Source of the DNA: Sphaerimonospora sp050942215
GTDB taxonomy: Bacteria; Actinomycetota; Actinomycetes; Streptosporangiales; Streptosporangiaceae
NCBI RefSeq assembly: GCF_050942215.1
Contig: NZ_CP192056.1
Span: 3,410,001-3,474,000 of the forward strand
Length of the DNA: 64,000 nt
Direction: 5' to 3'
Under the pieces are notes generated by a model. The model saw nothing but the letters and a program-made list of their open reading frames with translations. It searched no databases and was not told the origin of the DNA. The translations under genes were made by a program, and so were the position numbers. This document shows positions 34,319 to 43,012 of this stretch, piece by piece; position 1 is the first letter of the stretch; the number at the start of each line of letters is the position of its first letter.

Positions 34319-35868
34319 CCACCACGCTCGACGAGCTCCTGGCGTCCTCGGCGAAGGACGCGGCCGACGTCACCGCGTTGATCTGCGAGGGCGAGGCGGT
34401 CTCGTACGGCGAACTCGACGAACGGGTCCGGGCGGGTGCCGCGGCCTGGCATCACCACGGCCTGCGCCAGGGCGACCGGGTCGCCGTCTGGGCCGTGAAC
34501 ACGATCGACTGCACTGTGGCCATGCTGTCCGCCGTCATCAGCGGCGGCGTGCTCGTGCCGCTCAACCCCCGCTACACGACGTCGGAGGTGGGCGAGATCC
34601 TGCCGCGGGCCGGCTGCCGTTTCCTGCTCGCGCCCGACCGGATCGCGGGCCGCCGGCTGGCTGAGGAGGCCCGGTCGATCGCAGGCGCCGCCGAGGTCGT
34701 GACACTCGGGGAGGACGTGCCGGAGGGCGGCGTGAGCTGGCGCGATTTCGTGGCGAGCGCGGCCGGCCGGCCCGCGCCCCGGGTCGCGGCCGGCGACATC
34801 ATGACGATTCAGTTCACCTCCGGCACCACGGGCCGCCCGAAGGGAGCGCTGCTGCGGCAGCGGCCGATGATCGTGACGGCGCGCACCTGGGCGGAGGTGG
34901 TCGGGCTGCGGCGCGGCGACCTCTACCCGGTGACCTATCCGTTGGCGCACATCGGCGGTTTCAAGACCGGGCTCATCTCGCCGTTCCACGCCCGCGCGAC
35001 AGCCGTGCTGATCCCGGTCGTGTCGGCCGAGTCCGTCGCCGACGTCGTCCGCACCCACCCGATCGCCTTCCTCAACGCTCCGCCCGCTGTGCAGCAGTAC
35101 ATCCTCGCGGCCCGGCGGGCCGGCGAGATCCCGGGCGAGCTCTCGATCCGGACGGCGGTCATCGGGTCCGCGATCGTCCCGCCCGTCCTGGTCCAGGGGC
35201 TCATCGACGAGCTGGGCGTCGACGACGTGATCATCGGCTACGGGCTCACCGAGGCCACCGGGGTCTGCACCATGACCCGGCCGGGCGACCCCCTCGACCT
35301 GGTCTGCGGCACGATCGGCCGGCCCATCGACGGCGTGCGCGCCAGGATCTGGGCTCCCGGCGCGACGGGGCACCCGGTCGTCGGCGAGATCGAGATCACC
35401 GGTGACAACGTCATGGCGGGCTACCTCGACGATCCCGGCGCCACCGCCGAGGTGATCCACGACGGCTGGCTGCGCACCGGCGATCTCGGCTGGATCGGCG
35501 ACGACGGCTACGTGCGGATCGCGGGACGTGTCCGGGATCTCGTCATCGTGGGCGGGTTCAACGTCTATCCCGCGGAGATCGAGCACACGCTCGCCGAGCA
35601 TCCGCATGTGCGGGAGGCCGCCGTCGTCGGGGTGCCCGACGAGCGCCTCGGCGAGATCACGGTGGCCTTCGTGGTGCCGGCGGACGACGGCGGGCAGCAC
35701 GAAGCGGACGAGGAGGATCTCGTCGGCTGGTGCCGGGAGCGGCTCGCGAACTTCAAGGTGCCGCGGCGCGTGTGGGCCGTCGACCGCCTCCCCCGTGGGA
35801 GCGTGGGCAAGGTCGCCAAGCTCGAGCTGCGCGAACGCGCCGCCGAGCTGCTGCGCCGGACCGGTTGA
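34315..35868 (+). CDS. AMP-dependent acyl-CoA synthetase (first)
   Basis: A 517-residue ANL-superfamily ligase forming acyl-CoA from acid, ATP and CoA. The P-loop is FTSGTTGRPKG. The A5-type motif is YGLTEATG, the hinge Asp motif RTGDLGWIGDDGY, and the catalytic Lys is in RGSVGKVAK near the C-terminus. The ATG overlaps the VOC gene stop (ATGA). The acid is not predictable from the motifs. The neighbouring FadE pair suggests a cyclic or branched acid. Confidence 0.9.
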   Translation: MTTTLDELLASSAKDAADVTALICEGEAVSYGELDERVRAGAAAWHHHGLRQGDRVAVWAVNTIDCTVAMLSAVISGGVLVPLNPRYTTSEVGEILPRAGCRFLLAPDRIAGRRLAEEARSIAGAAEVVTLGEDVPEGGVSWRDFVASAAGRPAPRVAAGDIMTIQFTSGTTGRPKGALLRQRPMIVTARTWAEVVGLRRGDLYPVTYPLAHIGGFKTGLISPFHARATAVLIPVVSAESVADVVRTHPIAFLNAPPAVQQYILAARRAGEIPGELSIRTAVIGSAIVPPVLVQGLIDELGVDDVIIGYGLTEATGVCTMTRPGDPLDLVCGTIGRPIDGVRARIWAPGATGHPVVGEIEITGDNVMAGYLDDPGATAEVIHDGWLRTGDLGWIGDDGYVRIAGRVRDLVIVGGFNVYPAEIEHTLAEHPHVREAAVVGVPDERLGEITVAFVVPADDGGQHEADEEDLVGWCRERLANFKVPRRVWAVDRLPRGSVGKVAKLELRERAAELLRRTG

Positions 35869-35917
35869 GCGCCGTCGTCCTCCGCCGGGCTCTTGCCCGG
35901 CGAACCCATCAATGGAA

Positions 35918-35935
35918 CTACTATATTAATAATAG
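35918..35935. promoter_or_regulatory. AT-rich island before the FadE pair
   Basis: CTACTATATTAATAATAG, in DNA otherwise rich in GC, 24-41 bp upstream of the first acyl-CoA dehydrogenase. It matches 12 of 18 bases of the site at 51323-51340, so membership in that operator family is uncertain. It may also contain the -10 box. Confidence 0.35.
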
Positions 35936-35958
35936 CAATAATGCGCCTTCGGAGTGGC

Positions 35959-37029
35959 ATGGACATCCAGCTCAGCGCGGAGCAGCGAGCGTTCCGCGAA
36001 TCCTGCGGCAAGCTGGCCGCCGATCTCGCCGCGCGGTGGCGCCTCGGTCGCGGCCCGCACGACGTCGCCTCCCCGGTCCCCGACGAAGCGTCCTGGTCGC
36101 GCGTCGCCGAGGCGGGCTGGCTCGCGCTCCGCCTGTATGAGGAGAACGGCGGCGCCGGGGCGAGCACGGTCGACGTGACCGTGCTCGTCGAACAGCTGGG
36201 CTACCACGCGGTGGCGGCCCCCGTGCTCGGCACGATCATCGCCGCAGAGCAGCTCCAGACGTGGCAGGCTCCCCCGGGCCTGCTTCAGGAGATCGCGGAG
36301 GGCGCGGTGCGGGTGGCGCCCGCGCTCGACCGCGACCTCACCGGGTTCGCCGGGACCGCGACGGGGGCCGTCGCCTGGGACGCCGCCGGCGCCGAGGTGG
36401 CCGTGATCCCGGCGAGCGGGGCCGTGCACGGCCTCGGCGGACCGCTGCCCTTCGCCGACCTGACCCGCGAGGTCCGGCCGCTCACCGGCCGGCCGGTGGA
36501 CCCGTCCTCGCTCACGCTCACCGCGCCCGGCGACGACGCGGCCGCGCGGCTCGACGCCTTCGCCCTGAGCCTGCTCACCGCCGATCTGCTGGGCACGATG
36601 CAGGCCGCGCTCGACGCGGCCCTCGATCACGCCCGCACCCGCGTCCAGTTCGGCGCGCCGATCGGGTCATTCCAGGCCGTGCAGCAGCTTCTCGCCGACA
36701 GCCACGTTCTCGTCGAGGCCACCCGCAGCGCCTCCTACTACGCCGCCTGGGCGGCCGACGCGCTCGACGGACGCGGGGCTTCGCGCGCCGCGCGTACGGC
36801 CAAGGCGTTCGCCTCGCGTTCCGCGGTGGAGGTGTGCGAGAACGCCGTCCAGGTCTTCGGCGGCATCGGCATGACCTGGGAGGCGCCCGCACATGTCCGG
36901 CTGCGCCGCGCCCACGCCGATCGCCGGGTGCTCGGTGACGAGCACCACCATCAGGGTGTGATCGCCGACACCGAGTTCTCCGGCCCGGCCGATGACGGCC
37001 GCGCCGAAACCGACCTCTCCAGGAGCTGA
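35959..37029 (+). CDS. Acyl-CoA dehydrogenase (FadE-type, first of a pair)
   Basis: A 356-residue flavoprotein-family member. It starts MDIQLSAEQRAFRES, with a helical N-domain and the ENGGAGASTVDVTVLVEQLG stretch. The C-terminal helical bundle has TRVQFGAPIGSFQAVQQ and VQVFGGIGMTWE. The ATG at 35959 has GGAG 4 nt upstream; an ATG 18 nt earlier is in frame. Its stop is 1 nt before the next acyl-CoA dehydrogenase. Adjacent unequal FadE genes in actinobacteria often form alpha2-beta2 enzymes for ring or side-chain acyl-CoAs. Confidence 0.88.
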   Translation: MDIQLSAEQRAFRESCGKLAADLAARWRLGRGPHDVASPVPDEASWSRVAEAGWLALRLYEENGGAGASTVDVTVLVEQLGYHAVAAPVLGTIIAAEQLQTWQAPPGLLQEIAEGAVRVAPALDRDLTGFAGTATGAVAWDAAGAEVAVIPASGAVHGLGGPLPFADLTREVRPLTGRPVDPSSLTLTAPGDDAAARLDAFALSLLTADLLGTMQAALDAALDHARTRVQFGAPIGSFQAVQQLLADSHVLVEATRSASYYAAWAADALDGRGASRAARTAKAFASRSAVEVCENAVQVFGGIGMTWEAPAHVRLRRAHADRRVLGDEHHHQGVIADTEFSGPADDGRAETDLSRS

Positions 37030-37030
37030 G

Positions 37031-38161
37031 ATGGACTTCTCCGACGCCCCCGCCGTCGCCGGCTTCCGGGCCGGGCTGCGCGCCTGGCTGCGCGAACATC
37101 TAGACGAGCACCGCGACGCCAGCGGATACGAGACCGCCGATTCCGTCGAGCGGACCCTGCGCTGGCACCGCGCCCTCGCCGGGGCCGGCTACGTCGGCGT
37201 CTCGCTGCCGGCCGCCTACGGCGGGCGCGGCCTGCCGGACGTCTACGAGGCCGTGGTCAACGAGGAGCTCGCCGCGGCCGCGGCCCCGCCGCCGCCGCCG
37301 ATCGGCCACATCGCCCACGCGATCGCCGACTTCGCCGATGAGGACCTCAAGGCCCGGGTGCTGCCCAGCCTGGTCGGCTGCGAAGAAGTGTGGTGCCAGG
37401 GGTTCAGCGAGCCGGGGGCGGGGTCGGACCTGGCCGGGATCTCCACCACGGCAACGCCGGACGGCGATCGGTTCGTCGTCAACGGCCAGAAGATCTGGAC
37501 CAGCGGCGCGATGTGGTCGCGCTGGTGTCTCCTGCTCGCGCGCACGGAGGCCGGCCTGCCGCGCCATCGCGGCCTGTCGATGCTCGTCGTCGACATGGAG
37601 ACCCCCGGCGTGGACCGTCGCGAGATCGTGCTCGCCGGTGGCAGCCGGGAGTTCGCCGAGGTGTTCTTCGACGACGTGGCCGTGCCCGCCGCCAACCTCG
37701 TCGGCGAACGCGGCCAGGGCTGGCTGATCGCGATGCACATGCTGGCGTACGAACGCGGCCCCGCAGACATGGGCTGGGTCGGCCGGCTGGGCCGGGTCCT
37801 GGCCGGCGCCCGGGACGACGTGCGCTCCGGCCGGGTGACGGCCGGCGCGCCGCTGCGCCACCGCCTCGCGGCGGCCGCCGTCGACGTCCAGGTGATGCAG
37901 TGGCACGTGACCCGGTCGCTGGCGAACCGGGCCGCCGACTCGACCGGTTCCGGCGGCTCGGTCGACAAGCTGCTCGCCACCCGGGTCGAGCAGAACCTCT
38001 ACCGCGTCACAGCCGACCTCGCCGGGTCGTCCTTCACGGTGGGCCCGCCGGGACCGTTCGCGGACTACCTGTGGTCGCGCGCCCAGTCGATCTACGGAGG
38101 CACCCAGCAGATCCAGCGTCAGATCGTCGCGCAGCGGGTGCTCGGCCTGCCCCGCGGTTGA
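37031..38161 (+). CDS. Acyl-CoA dehydrogenase (FadE-type, second of a pair)
   Basis: A 376-residue acyl-CoA dehydrogenase with the FAD-binding signature WCQGFSEPGAGSDLAG and the middle-domain KIWTSGAMWSRW. The C-terminal GGTQQIQRQIVAQRVLGLPR helix is typical. AGGAG precedes the ATG. It probably forms a heteromer with the preceding gene product. The pair would insert a double bond alpha-beta to the thioester. Their substrate is expected to be the product of the upstream ligase. Confidence 0.9.
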   Translation: MDFSDAPAVAGFRAGLRAWLREHLDEHRDASGYETADSVERTLRWHRALAGAGYVGVSLPAAYGGRGLPDVYEAVVNEELAAAAAPPPPPIGHIAHAIADFADEDLKARVLPSLVGCEEVWCQGFSEPGAGSDLAGISTTATPDGDRFVVNGQKIWTSGAMWSRWCLLLARTEAGLPRHRGLSMLVVDMETPGVDRREIVLAGGSREFAEVFFDDVAVPAANLVGERGQGWLIAMHMLAYERGPADMGWVGRLGRVLAGARDDVRSGRVTAGAPLRHRLAAAAVDVQVMQWHVTRSLANRAADSTGSGGSVDKLLATRVEQNLYRVTADLAGSSFTVGPPGPFADYLWSRAQSIYGGTQQIQRQIVAQRVLGLPRG

Positions 38162-38226
38162 ATCATGCGGACGCGAGCGGGACGGGGACCTGCTCGCACC
38201 GCCCGCCCCGGCCGTTCAGCGCACGG

Positions 38227-38991
38227 TCACGGCTCACCGGTTCCGCCGGTCGCCGGGATCCGGCCCATGCAGACGTCCTTGAGCCGATCGAGGTCGTCGA
38301 TCTCGTCGACGGGCGAGCTCAGCGTCACCTTGCCGATGTCGAGCACGATGACGTGGTCGGCCACGTCGACGGCGGCCTCGACCGCCTGCTCGACGAGCAG
38401 GATCGCGAGGCCGGACTCCTTGAGCAGCGCCACCCTGGACATCACCTCGGCCACGATGGACGGTGCGAGGCCACCGGACGGCTCGTCCAGCATGAGCAGG
38501 CGGGGCCTGGCCATGATGGCCTGCCCGATCGCGAGCATCTGCTGCTGGCCGCCGGAGAGCGAGCCCGCGGGGTGCCCGCGCTTCTCCCGCAGCACGGGGA
38601 AGAGCTCGTAAACGCGGTCGCAGTCGGCGTCCAGCACAGAGCGGCGTACGCCCAGCGTGTAGCCGCCCAGCCGGAGGTTGTCCTCGACCGACTGCTGCCG
38701 GAAGACCCGCTTGCCCTCCTGCACGTAGCTGAGGCCGGCCTTGACTCGCCTGTGGGCGGCGAGGCGGTCGATGCGCCGGCCGTCGTAGTCGATCCGCCCG
38801 CCGTGCACCGGGTTCAGACCGGCGACCGCGCGCAGTGACGTGGTCTTACCGGAGCCGTTGCGCCCGAGCAGCGCGGTGACCCGGCCCGGCCACACCTGGA
38901 ACGAGACGTCCCAGACCACGCGGAGGTCGCCGTACCCGGTGGCGAGCCCCCGCACATCGAGCAGCGGCACGTCGGCCGGCCGCGTGGTCAT
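38227..38991 (-). CDS. livF: Branched-chain-type ABC transporter ATPase (LivF-like)
   Basis: A 254-residue ATPase. Walker A is GRNGSGKTT, the signature is LSGGQQQM, and Walker B is LLMLDEPSGGL. It is of the HAAT family that takes up amino acids and many carboxylates. The ATG overlaps the stop of the LivM-LivG fusion (ATGA). It is the last gene of the importer operon. Confidence 0.92.
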   Translation of the reverse strand: MTTRPADVPLLDVRGLATGYGDLRVVWDVSFQVWPGRVTALLGRNGSGKTTSLRAVAGLNPVHGGRIDYDGRRIDRLAAHRRVKAGLSYVQEGKRVFRQQSVEDNLRLGGYTLGVRRSVLDADCDRVYELFPVLREKRGHPAGSLSGGQQQMLAIGQAIMARPRLLMLDEPSGGLAPSIVAEVMSRVALLKESGLAILLVEQAVEAAVDVADHVIVLDIGKVTLSSPVDEIDDLDRLKDVCMGRIPATGGTGEP

Positions 38992-40844
38992 TTCGCCGTC
39001 CTTTCCGGAAGCGTTTCCGCTTCCTCCCCGGCGGGAGCATCGCCGGACTCGACGATCCCGAGGTATTCGTCGCGGACCCGGACGTCGTTCTCGATCTCTT
39101 CGGGCGTGCCCTCGGCCAGGACGGCGCCGCGCGCCAGCACGACGATCCGGTCGGCCAGCGAGAGGACCAGGCCGAAGTTGTGCTCGACCAGGATGACCGC
39201 GCAACCGGCGTCACGGATCCGCCGGATCACCGCCGCGAGCGTCTCGACCTCGGTTTCGTCCAGGCCCGAGGCGGCCTCGTCGAGCAGCAGCACCTTGGGC
39301 TCGCGGACCAGGGCCCGCGCGACCTCGAGCATCCGCCGCTGGCCGAGCGGCAGCGTGGCCGCCTCGGTGTCGGACAGGTGCTCGAGTCCGACGAGGCGCA
39401 GCATGTCCTCGGCGCGAGCGAGGTCGCGGCGGCGGACCCGGCGGAATTTCGGGCCGCGCAGCACCGCGCTGAGGAAGCCGACCTCGTCGCTGGTGTAGCG
39501 CCCGGAGACGACCACTTCGGCGACCGAAACACCCGGCGGGATCAGCGGTGTCTGGAACGTCCGGGTGACGCCGAGCCGGGCGATGCGATGCGGGGAGGCG
39601 CCGTCGATGGCGGTGCCCGCGACGATGATCCTGCCCGCGTCCCGGCGGTAGAACCCGCAGACGAGGTTGAGCAGCGTGGTCTTGCCGGAGCCGTTCGGCC
39701 CGATGAGCGCGGTCACCTGGCCGGGCTCGGCGCGCAGGGAGACCCCGCGCAGCGCGTGGTTGCCGCCGAACGCCTTGGCCGCCTCGGCCACCTCCAGCGC
39801 GCCGGCCTCGATGGGCGGCAGCTCGACGGCATCCGCCGCGCCGCCCGACGCCGCACCCGCCGGCCGCCGGGGCCACAGCCCGGCAGCGCGGTCGAGCCGG
39901 CGGATGCCGGTGCGCAGGAGTCCGGCCACCCCGCCGCGCAGCAGCACGCCGCCGATCAGCAGGAACGCGCCGAAGAACACCAGGGAGTACTCGGCGAAGT
40001 TGCTCGACTGGTCGTTGTTGAACTGGATGATCGACGCCCCGAAGACAGCGCCGTACACGCTCATCGAGCCGCCCAGGATGGAGGCGGCCAGCACGCCGGT
40101 CGCCACGTGGAACGTGAACGACTCCGGCGTGACGAACAGGTCGAGGTTGGCGAGGAGCGCGCCGCCGAAGCCGGCGGGCACCGCGCCGATCGCGTAGCCG
40201 ATGAGCTTGGTGCGGAACACCGACATACCGACCGACGACGCGAGCACGGGGCTCTGTTTGAGCACCTGGAAGGCGATGCCGTGACGGGAGGCCACCACAT
40301 TGCGGAACACCGTGAACCAGATGATCGTCACGATGACGATCACGTAGTACATGGCTTCTGCGGCGAGCGGCCGGCCGAACAGCGTCGGGTTCAGCATCGT
40401 CGTCAGGCCCAGGTGGCCGCCGGTGTCCTCCTCGAAGATGTCGACGATGTCGGGCACCAGCAGGACGAGGAAGAACGAGGTCATCGCGAGCGACCACGAC
40501 CCGAGGCGCAGGCCGGGAATGCCGGTGAGGATGCCGACCAGGAGCGCCGCCAGCCCCGCCGCGACGATCTGGAGCAGGAGATCGGTGTGGCCGGCCGAGG
40601 AGAGCATGCCGGCCGTGTAGGCGCCCGCCGCGTACATCGCGGCCTGTCCGACGGCCAGCTGCCCGGCGTAGCCGAGCGAGATGTTGAGGCCGCTCACGAC
40701 CAGCGCGAGGATCAGCGTGAGCTCGATCTGCCTGGTCAGCTCGTAGCCGGGTCCCAGCAGCGGCAGCACAAGCACGAAGAGCCCGATCGCCGCGGGGAAC
40801 ACCCAGGTCGGCACCTTGCGGACGGCGGTCCAGAACTGGAGCAT
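38988..40844 (-). CDS. LivM-LivG fusion: HAAT permease joined to ATPase
   Basis: A 618-residue protein combining two importer parts. Residues about 1-320 are a LivM-type permease with roughly eight to ten membrane segments (SGLNISLGYAGQLAVGQAAMY is the family stretch). A linker of about 40 residues rich in Ala/Gly follows. Residues about 365-600 are a LivG-type ATPase with Walker A GPNGSGKTT and Walker B VLLLDEAASGLDETE. The signature region reads TLPLGQRRM rather than LSGGQ. The start overlaps nothing and lies 1 nt after the LivH stop. Confidence 0.9.
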   Translation of the reverse strand: MLQFWTAVRKVPTWVFPAAIGLFVLVLPLLGPGYELTRQIELTLILALVVSGLNISLGYAGQLAVGQAAMYAAGAYTAGMLSSAGHTDLLLQIVAAGLAALLVGILTGIPGLRLGSWSLAMTSFFLVLLVPDIVDIFEEDTGGHLGLTTMLNPTLFGRPLAAEAMYYVIVIVTIIWFTVFRNVVASRHGIAFQVLKQSPVLASSVGMSVFRTKLIGYAIGAVPAGFGGALLANLDLFVTPESFTFHVATGVLAASILGGSMSVYGAVFGASIIQFNNDQSSNFAEYSLVFFGAFLLIGGVLLRGGVAGLLRTGIRRLDRAAGLWPRRPAGAASGGAADAVELPPIEAGALEVAEAAKAFGGNHALRGVSLRAEPGQVTALIGPNGSGKTTLLNLVCGFYRRDAGRIIVAGTAIDGASPHRIARLGVTRTFQTPLIPPGVSVAEVVVSGRYTSDEVGFLSAVLRGPKFRRVRRRDLARAEDMLRLVGLEHLSDTEAATLPLGQRRMLEVARALVREPKVLLLDEAASGLDETEVETLAAVIRRIRDAGCAVILVEHNFGLVLSLADRIVVLARGAVLAEGTPEEIENDVRVRDEYLGIVESGDAPAGEEAETLPERTAK

Positions 40845-40845
40845 G

Positions 40846-41703
40846 TCACACGGTCCGTTCCTGGACGCGACCGAAGAGCCCGGTCGGCCGGATCATCAGG
40901 ACGAGCAGGAGCACCACGAAGATGCTCAGGTTGGTGAAGTTGGAGCCCAGGTAGCGGGCCACGTACTGCTCGATGAGCCCGATCGCGAACCCGCCGAGCA
41001 GACCGCCGTACATGCTGCCGAACCCGCCGATGGCGAGGGCGACGAAGCCCTTGATGGCCAGAGCGGCGCCGAGGGAGGCGACCGCGAACGTCTTCGGTCC
41101 GATCGCCGCTCCCATCAGGCCGCCCAGCACTCCGGTGACGGCGAAGGCGGCGAAGGCGAGCATGCGCACGTCGATGCCGCGCAGCGTCGCCGCCTCCTCG
41201 TCCTGCGACATGGCGACGACGGCGAGGCCGCCCATCCGCCGACGGGTGTAGTAGGTGATCGCGACCACCAGGGCGACCGCGAACACCACCAGCGCGACCT
41301 CGACCGGGAAGACCCGGCCGCCGAGGATCGTGAGGACCCCGGCACCGGCGAAGAAGGGCACCTGCAGGGGCTGGGTGCCCCAGATGAGCTGAGCTACGCC
41401 GGTGAGGATAGTGCCGAACCCCAGCGTCGTGATGAGCTGCGTCTGGTGATCGGACACGGGCCGGATCGCGATCCGTTCCTCGATCGCGCTGAGGACCGCG
41501 ACCACGACCATCGCCAGCGCGAGGACGGCCACCGTCGGCAGCTTGAACGTCACGTAACCCGTGTAGGTCACGAACGCCCCGATCATCATCAACTGCGCCT
41601 GCGCGAAGTTGAAGGAGTGGGAGGCGATGAAGACGATGTTGTAGCCGATCGCGACCAGGGCGTATACCGCGCCGAGCGACAGGCCGGCGTAGATCAGCGT
41701 CAT
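40846..41703 (-). CDS. livH: Branched-chain-type ABC transporter permease (LivH-like)
   Basis: A 285-residue permease with about eight hydrophobic segments. Family stretches are SLGAVYALVAIGYNIVF, the SFNFAQAQLMMIGAF loop, and GGFGSMYGGLLGGFAIGL near the C-terminus. It pairs with the LivM half of the next gene. It starts 4 nt after the binding-protein stop with only a weak ribosome-binding site, so coupling is likely. Confidence 0.9.
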   Translation of the reverse strand: MTLIYAGLSLGAVYALVAIGYNIVFIASHSFNFAQAQLMMIGAFVTYTGYVTFKLPTVAVLALAMVVVAVLSAIEERIAIRPVSDHQTQLITTLGFGTILTGVAQLIWGTQPLQVPFFAGAGVLTILGGRVFPVEVALVVFAVALVVAITYYTRRRMGGLAVVAMSQDEEAATLRGIDVRMLAFAAFAVTGVLGGLMGAAIGPKTFAVASLGAALAIKGFVALAIGGFGSMYGGLLGGFAIGLIEQYVARYLGSNFTNLSIFVVLLLVLMIRPTGLFGRVQERTV

Positions 41704-41707
41704 ACCG

Positions 41708-42910
41708 TCAGTTCTCCGCGCTGCCGATCTGGCCGTCCTTCAGCACACCGGGCGCGACGAACGTGTGCGTCTCGATCGGCAGTTGCGGCTGGTGGTCGTC
41801 GGCGGTGTAGGGGTAGGTGTCGTAAACGGCGGTGCCCGCCTCGGTGTTGACCTCGGGGAGCAGCAGCGCGTCGGCGACCGCCTTGGTGTCGTTGCTCTTG
41901 GCGTGGTTGGCCGCGGCGGCGAGCAGCATGACCGCGTCGTAGTTGAGGCAGTTGTTGAGGCTGGCCTTGATCTCGCCCACCGACTTCATCGCCTCGATGG
42001 CCTTCTCGGTGGCCTCGCTCGCGGTCTCGACGTTGACGCTCTTGGTCACCTCGATCTTGAGGTTCGCCGTCTCCGGGGTGCCGATGAGACCGTCCGGCGG
42101 CAGAGTCGTCACCAGCGGGGTCGAGGTCACCGACGTGTCACCGAGGATCGGCACGTTCCAGCCGAGCTTCGTGATGCCCTGGAGCACCAGGCCGACCGGG
42201 GCGCCGTAGCCGTTGAAGACCAGGACGTCCGGGTTCTTGGCCTGCAGCACCGAGATCTGCGCGGTCATGTCCAGAGCCTTGGCGTCGTATTCGACGACCG
42301 AGGTCTCGTAGCCCTTCTCGGTGAACACCGACTCCGCCAGCGCGCCGAACTGCTTGGCGTACGCCGAGTTGCCGTGCAGCACGCCGATCTTCTTGTAGCC
42401 GTCCTGCTCGAACTGCGGAATGTATCCTTCGACGACCGTTCTGAACGGCGCCGCGAGGTGGAACGCGTACGGATTCTCGGCCGGCTTGTTGGTGTCCGCC
42501 GAGTTGCCGGAGTCGAGGAAGATGATTTCGTTCTGGCGGAGGATGCCCGCCACAGCGGAGCTGACGTTCGACCCGGACGCCACGAGGTAGGCGTTGGGCT
42601 TGTCCTTGGCGATCTGGGCCCGGAGGTTGGAAAGCGCCTTCTGCGGGTCGGCGTTGTCGGGGGACTCGATGAGCTCGACCGGCTTGCCGTTGATGCCGCC
42701 GGCGTCGTTGACGACCGTGACGGCGGCCCTGGCCGAGATGACGCCGGTGGTCAGCTGGTCGGTCTGGCCCCCGGCGTCCGAACCGGCGCTGATCATGATC
42801 TTGTATGGCGCACTGTCCGCCTGTGGCTCGTCCCCGCCGCCACCACAAGCGGTCATCACCATGGAGCCGACTGCGGCTAGCCCGACGAGAAGTCTGAGGC
42901 GACGCTTCAC
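41708..42910 (-). CDS. Branched-chain-type ABC substrate-binding lipoprotein
   Basis: A 400-residue periplasmic-binding-protein-like lipoprotein. The signal peptide ends in the lipobox MTACGG (Cys21 or 22). The mature domain is of the LivJ/K type (DAGGQTDQLTTGVISARAAVTVVNDAGGINGKPVEL). The GTG start has GGAG 5 nt upstream. It is first in the operon, and its promoter holds a perfect 18-bp palindrome. Proteins of this class bind amino acids but also aromatic and alicyclic acids. The setting favours a pathway substrate over leucine (inference). Confidence 0.9.
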   Translation of the reverse strand: MKRRLRLLVGLAAVGSMVMTACGGGGDEPQADSAPYKIMISAGSDAGGQTDQLTTGVISARAAVTVVNDAGGINGKPVELIESPDNADPQKALSNLRAQIAKDKPNAYLVASGSNVSSAVAGILRQNEIIFLDSGNSADTNKPAENPYAFHLAAPFRTVVEGYIPQFEQDGYKKIGVLHGNSAYAKQFGALAESVFTEKGYETSVVEYDAKALDMTAQISVLQAKNPDVLVFNGYGAPVGLVLQGITKLGWNVPILGDTSVTSTPLVTTLPPDGLIGTPETANLKIEVTKSVNVETASEATEKAIEAMKSVGEIKASLNNCLNYDAVMLLAAAANHAKSNDTKAVADALLLPEVNTEAGTAVYDTYPYTADDHQPQLPIETHTFVAPGVLKDGQIGSAEN

Positions 42911-42950
42911 GGTATCTCCACTTCGGAGGTGATCTCTATCAGAAAAGGTA

Positions 42951-42968
42951 CTATCTTAGCTAAGATAG
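42951..42968. promoter_or_regulatory. Perfect 18-bp palindromic operator CTATCTTAGCTAAGATAG
   Basis: A perfect palindrome 41 bp upstream of the LivK-like start. It is identical at 17 of 18 positions to 27231-27248. It lies where a repressor would block the importer promoter. Confidence 0.78.
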
Positions 42969-43012
42969 CTATGTTTAATGATGACATGGCAGGTCGTGCT
43001 TGGCAAGACCGC

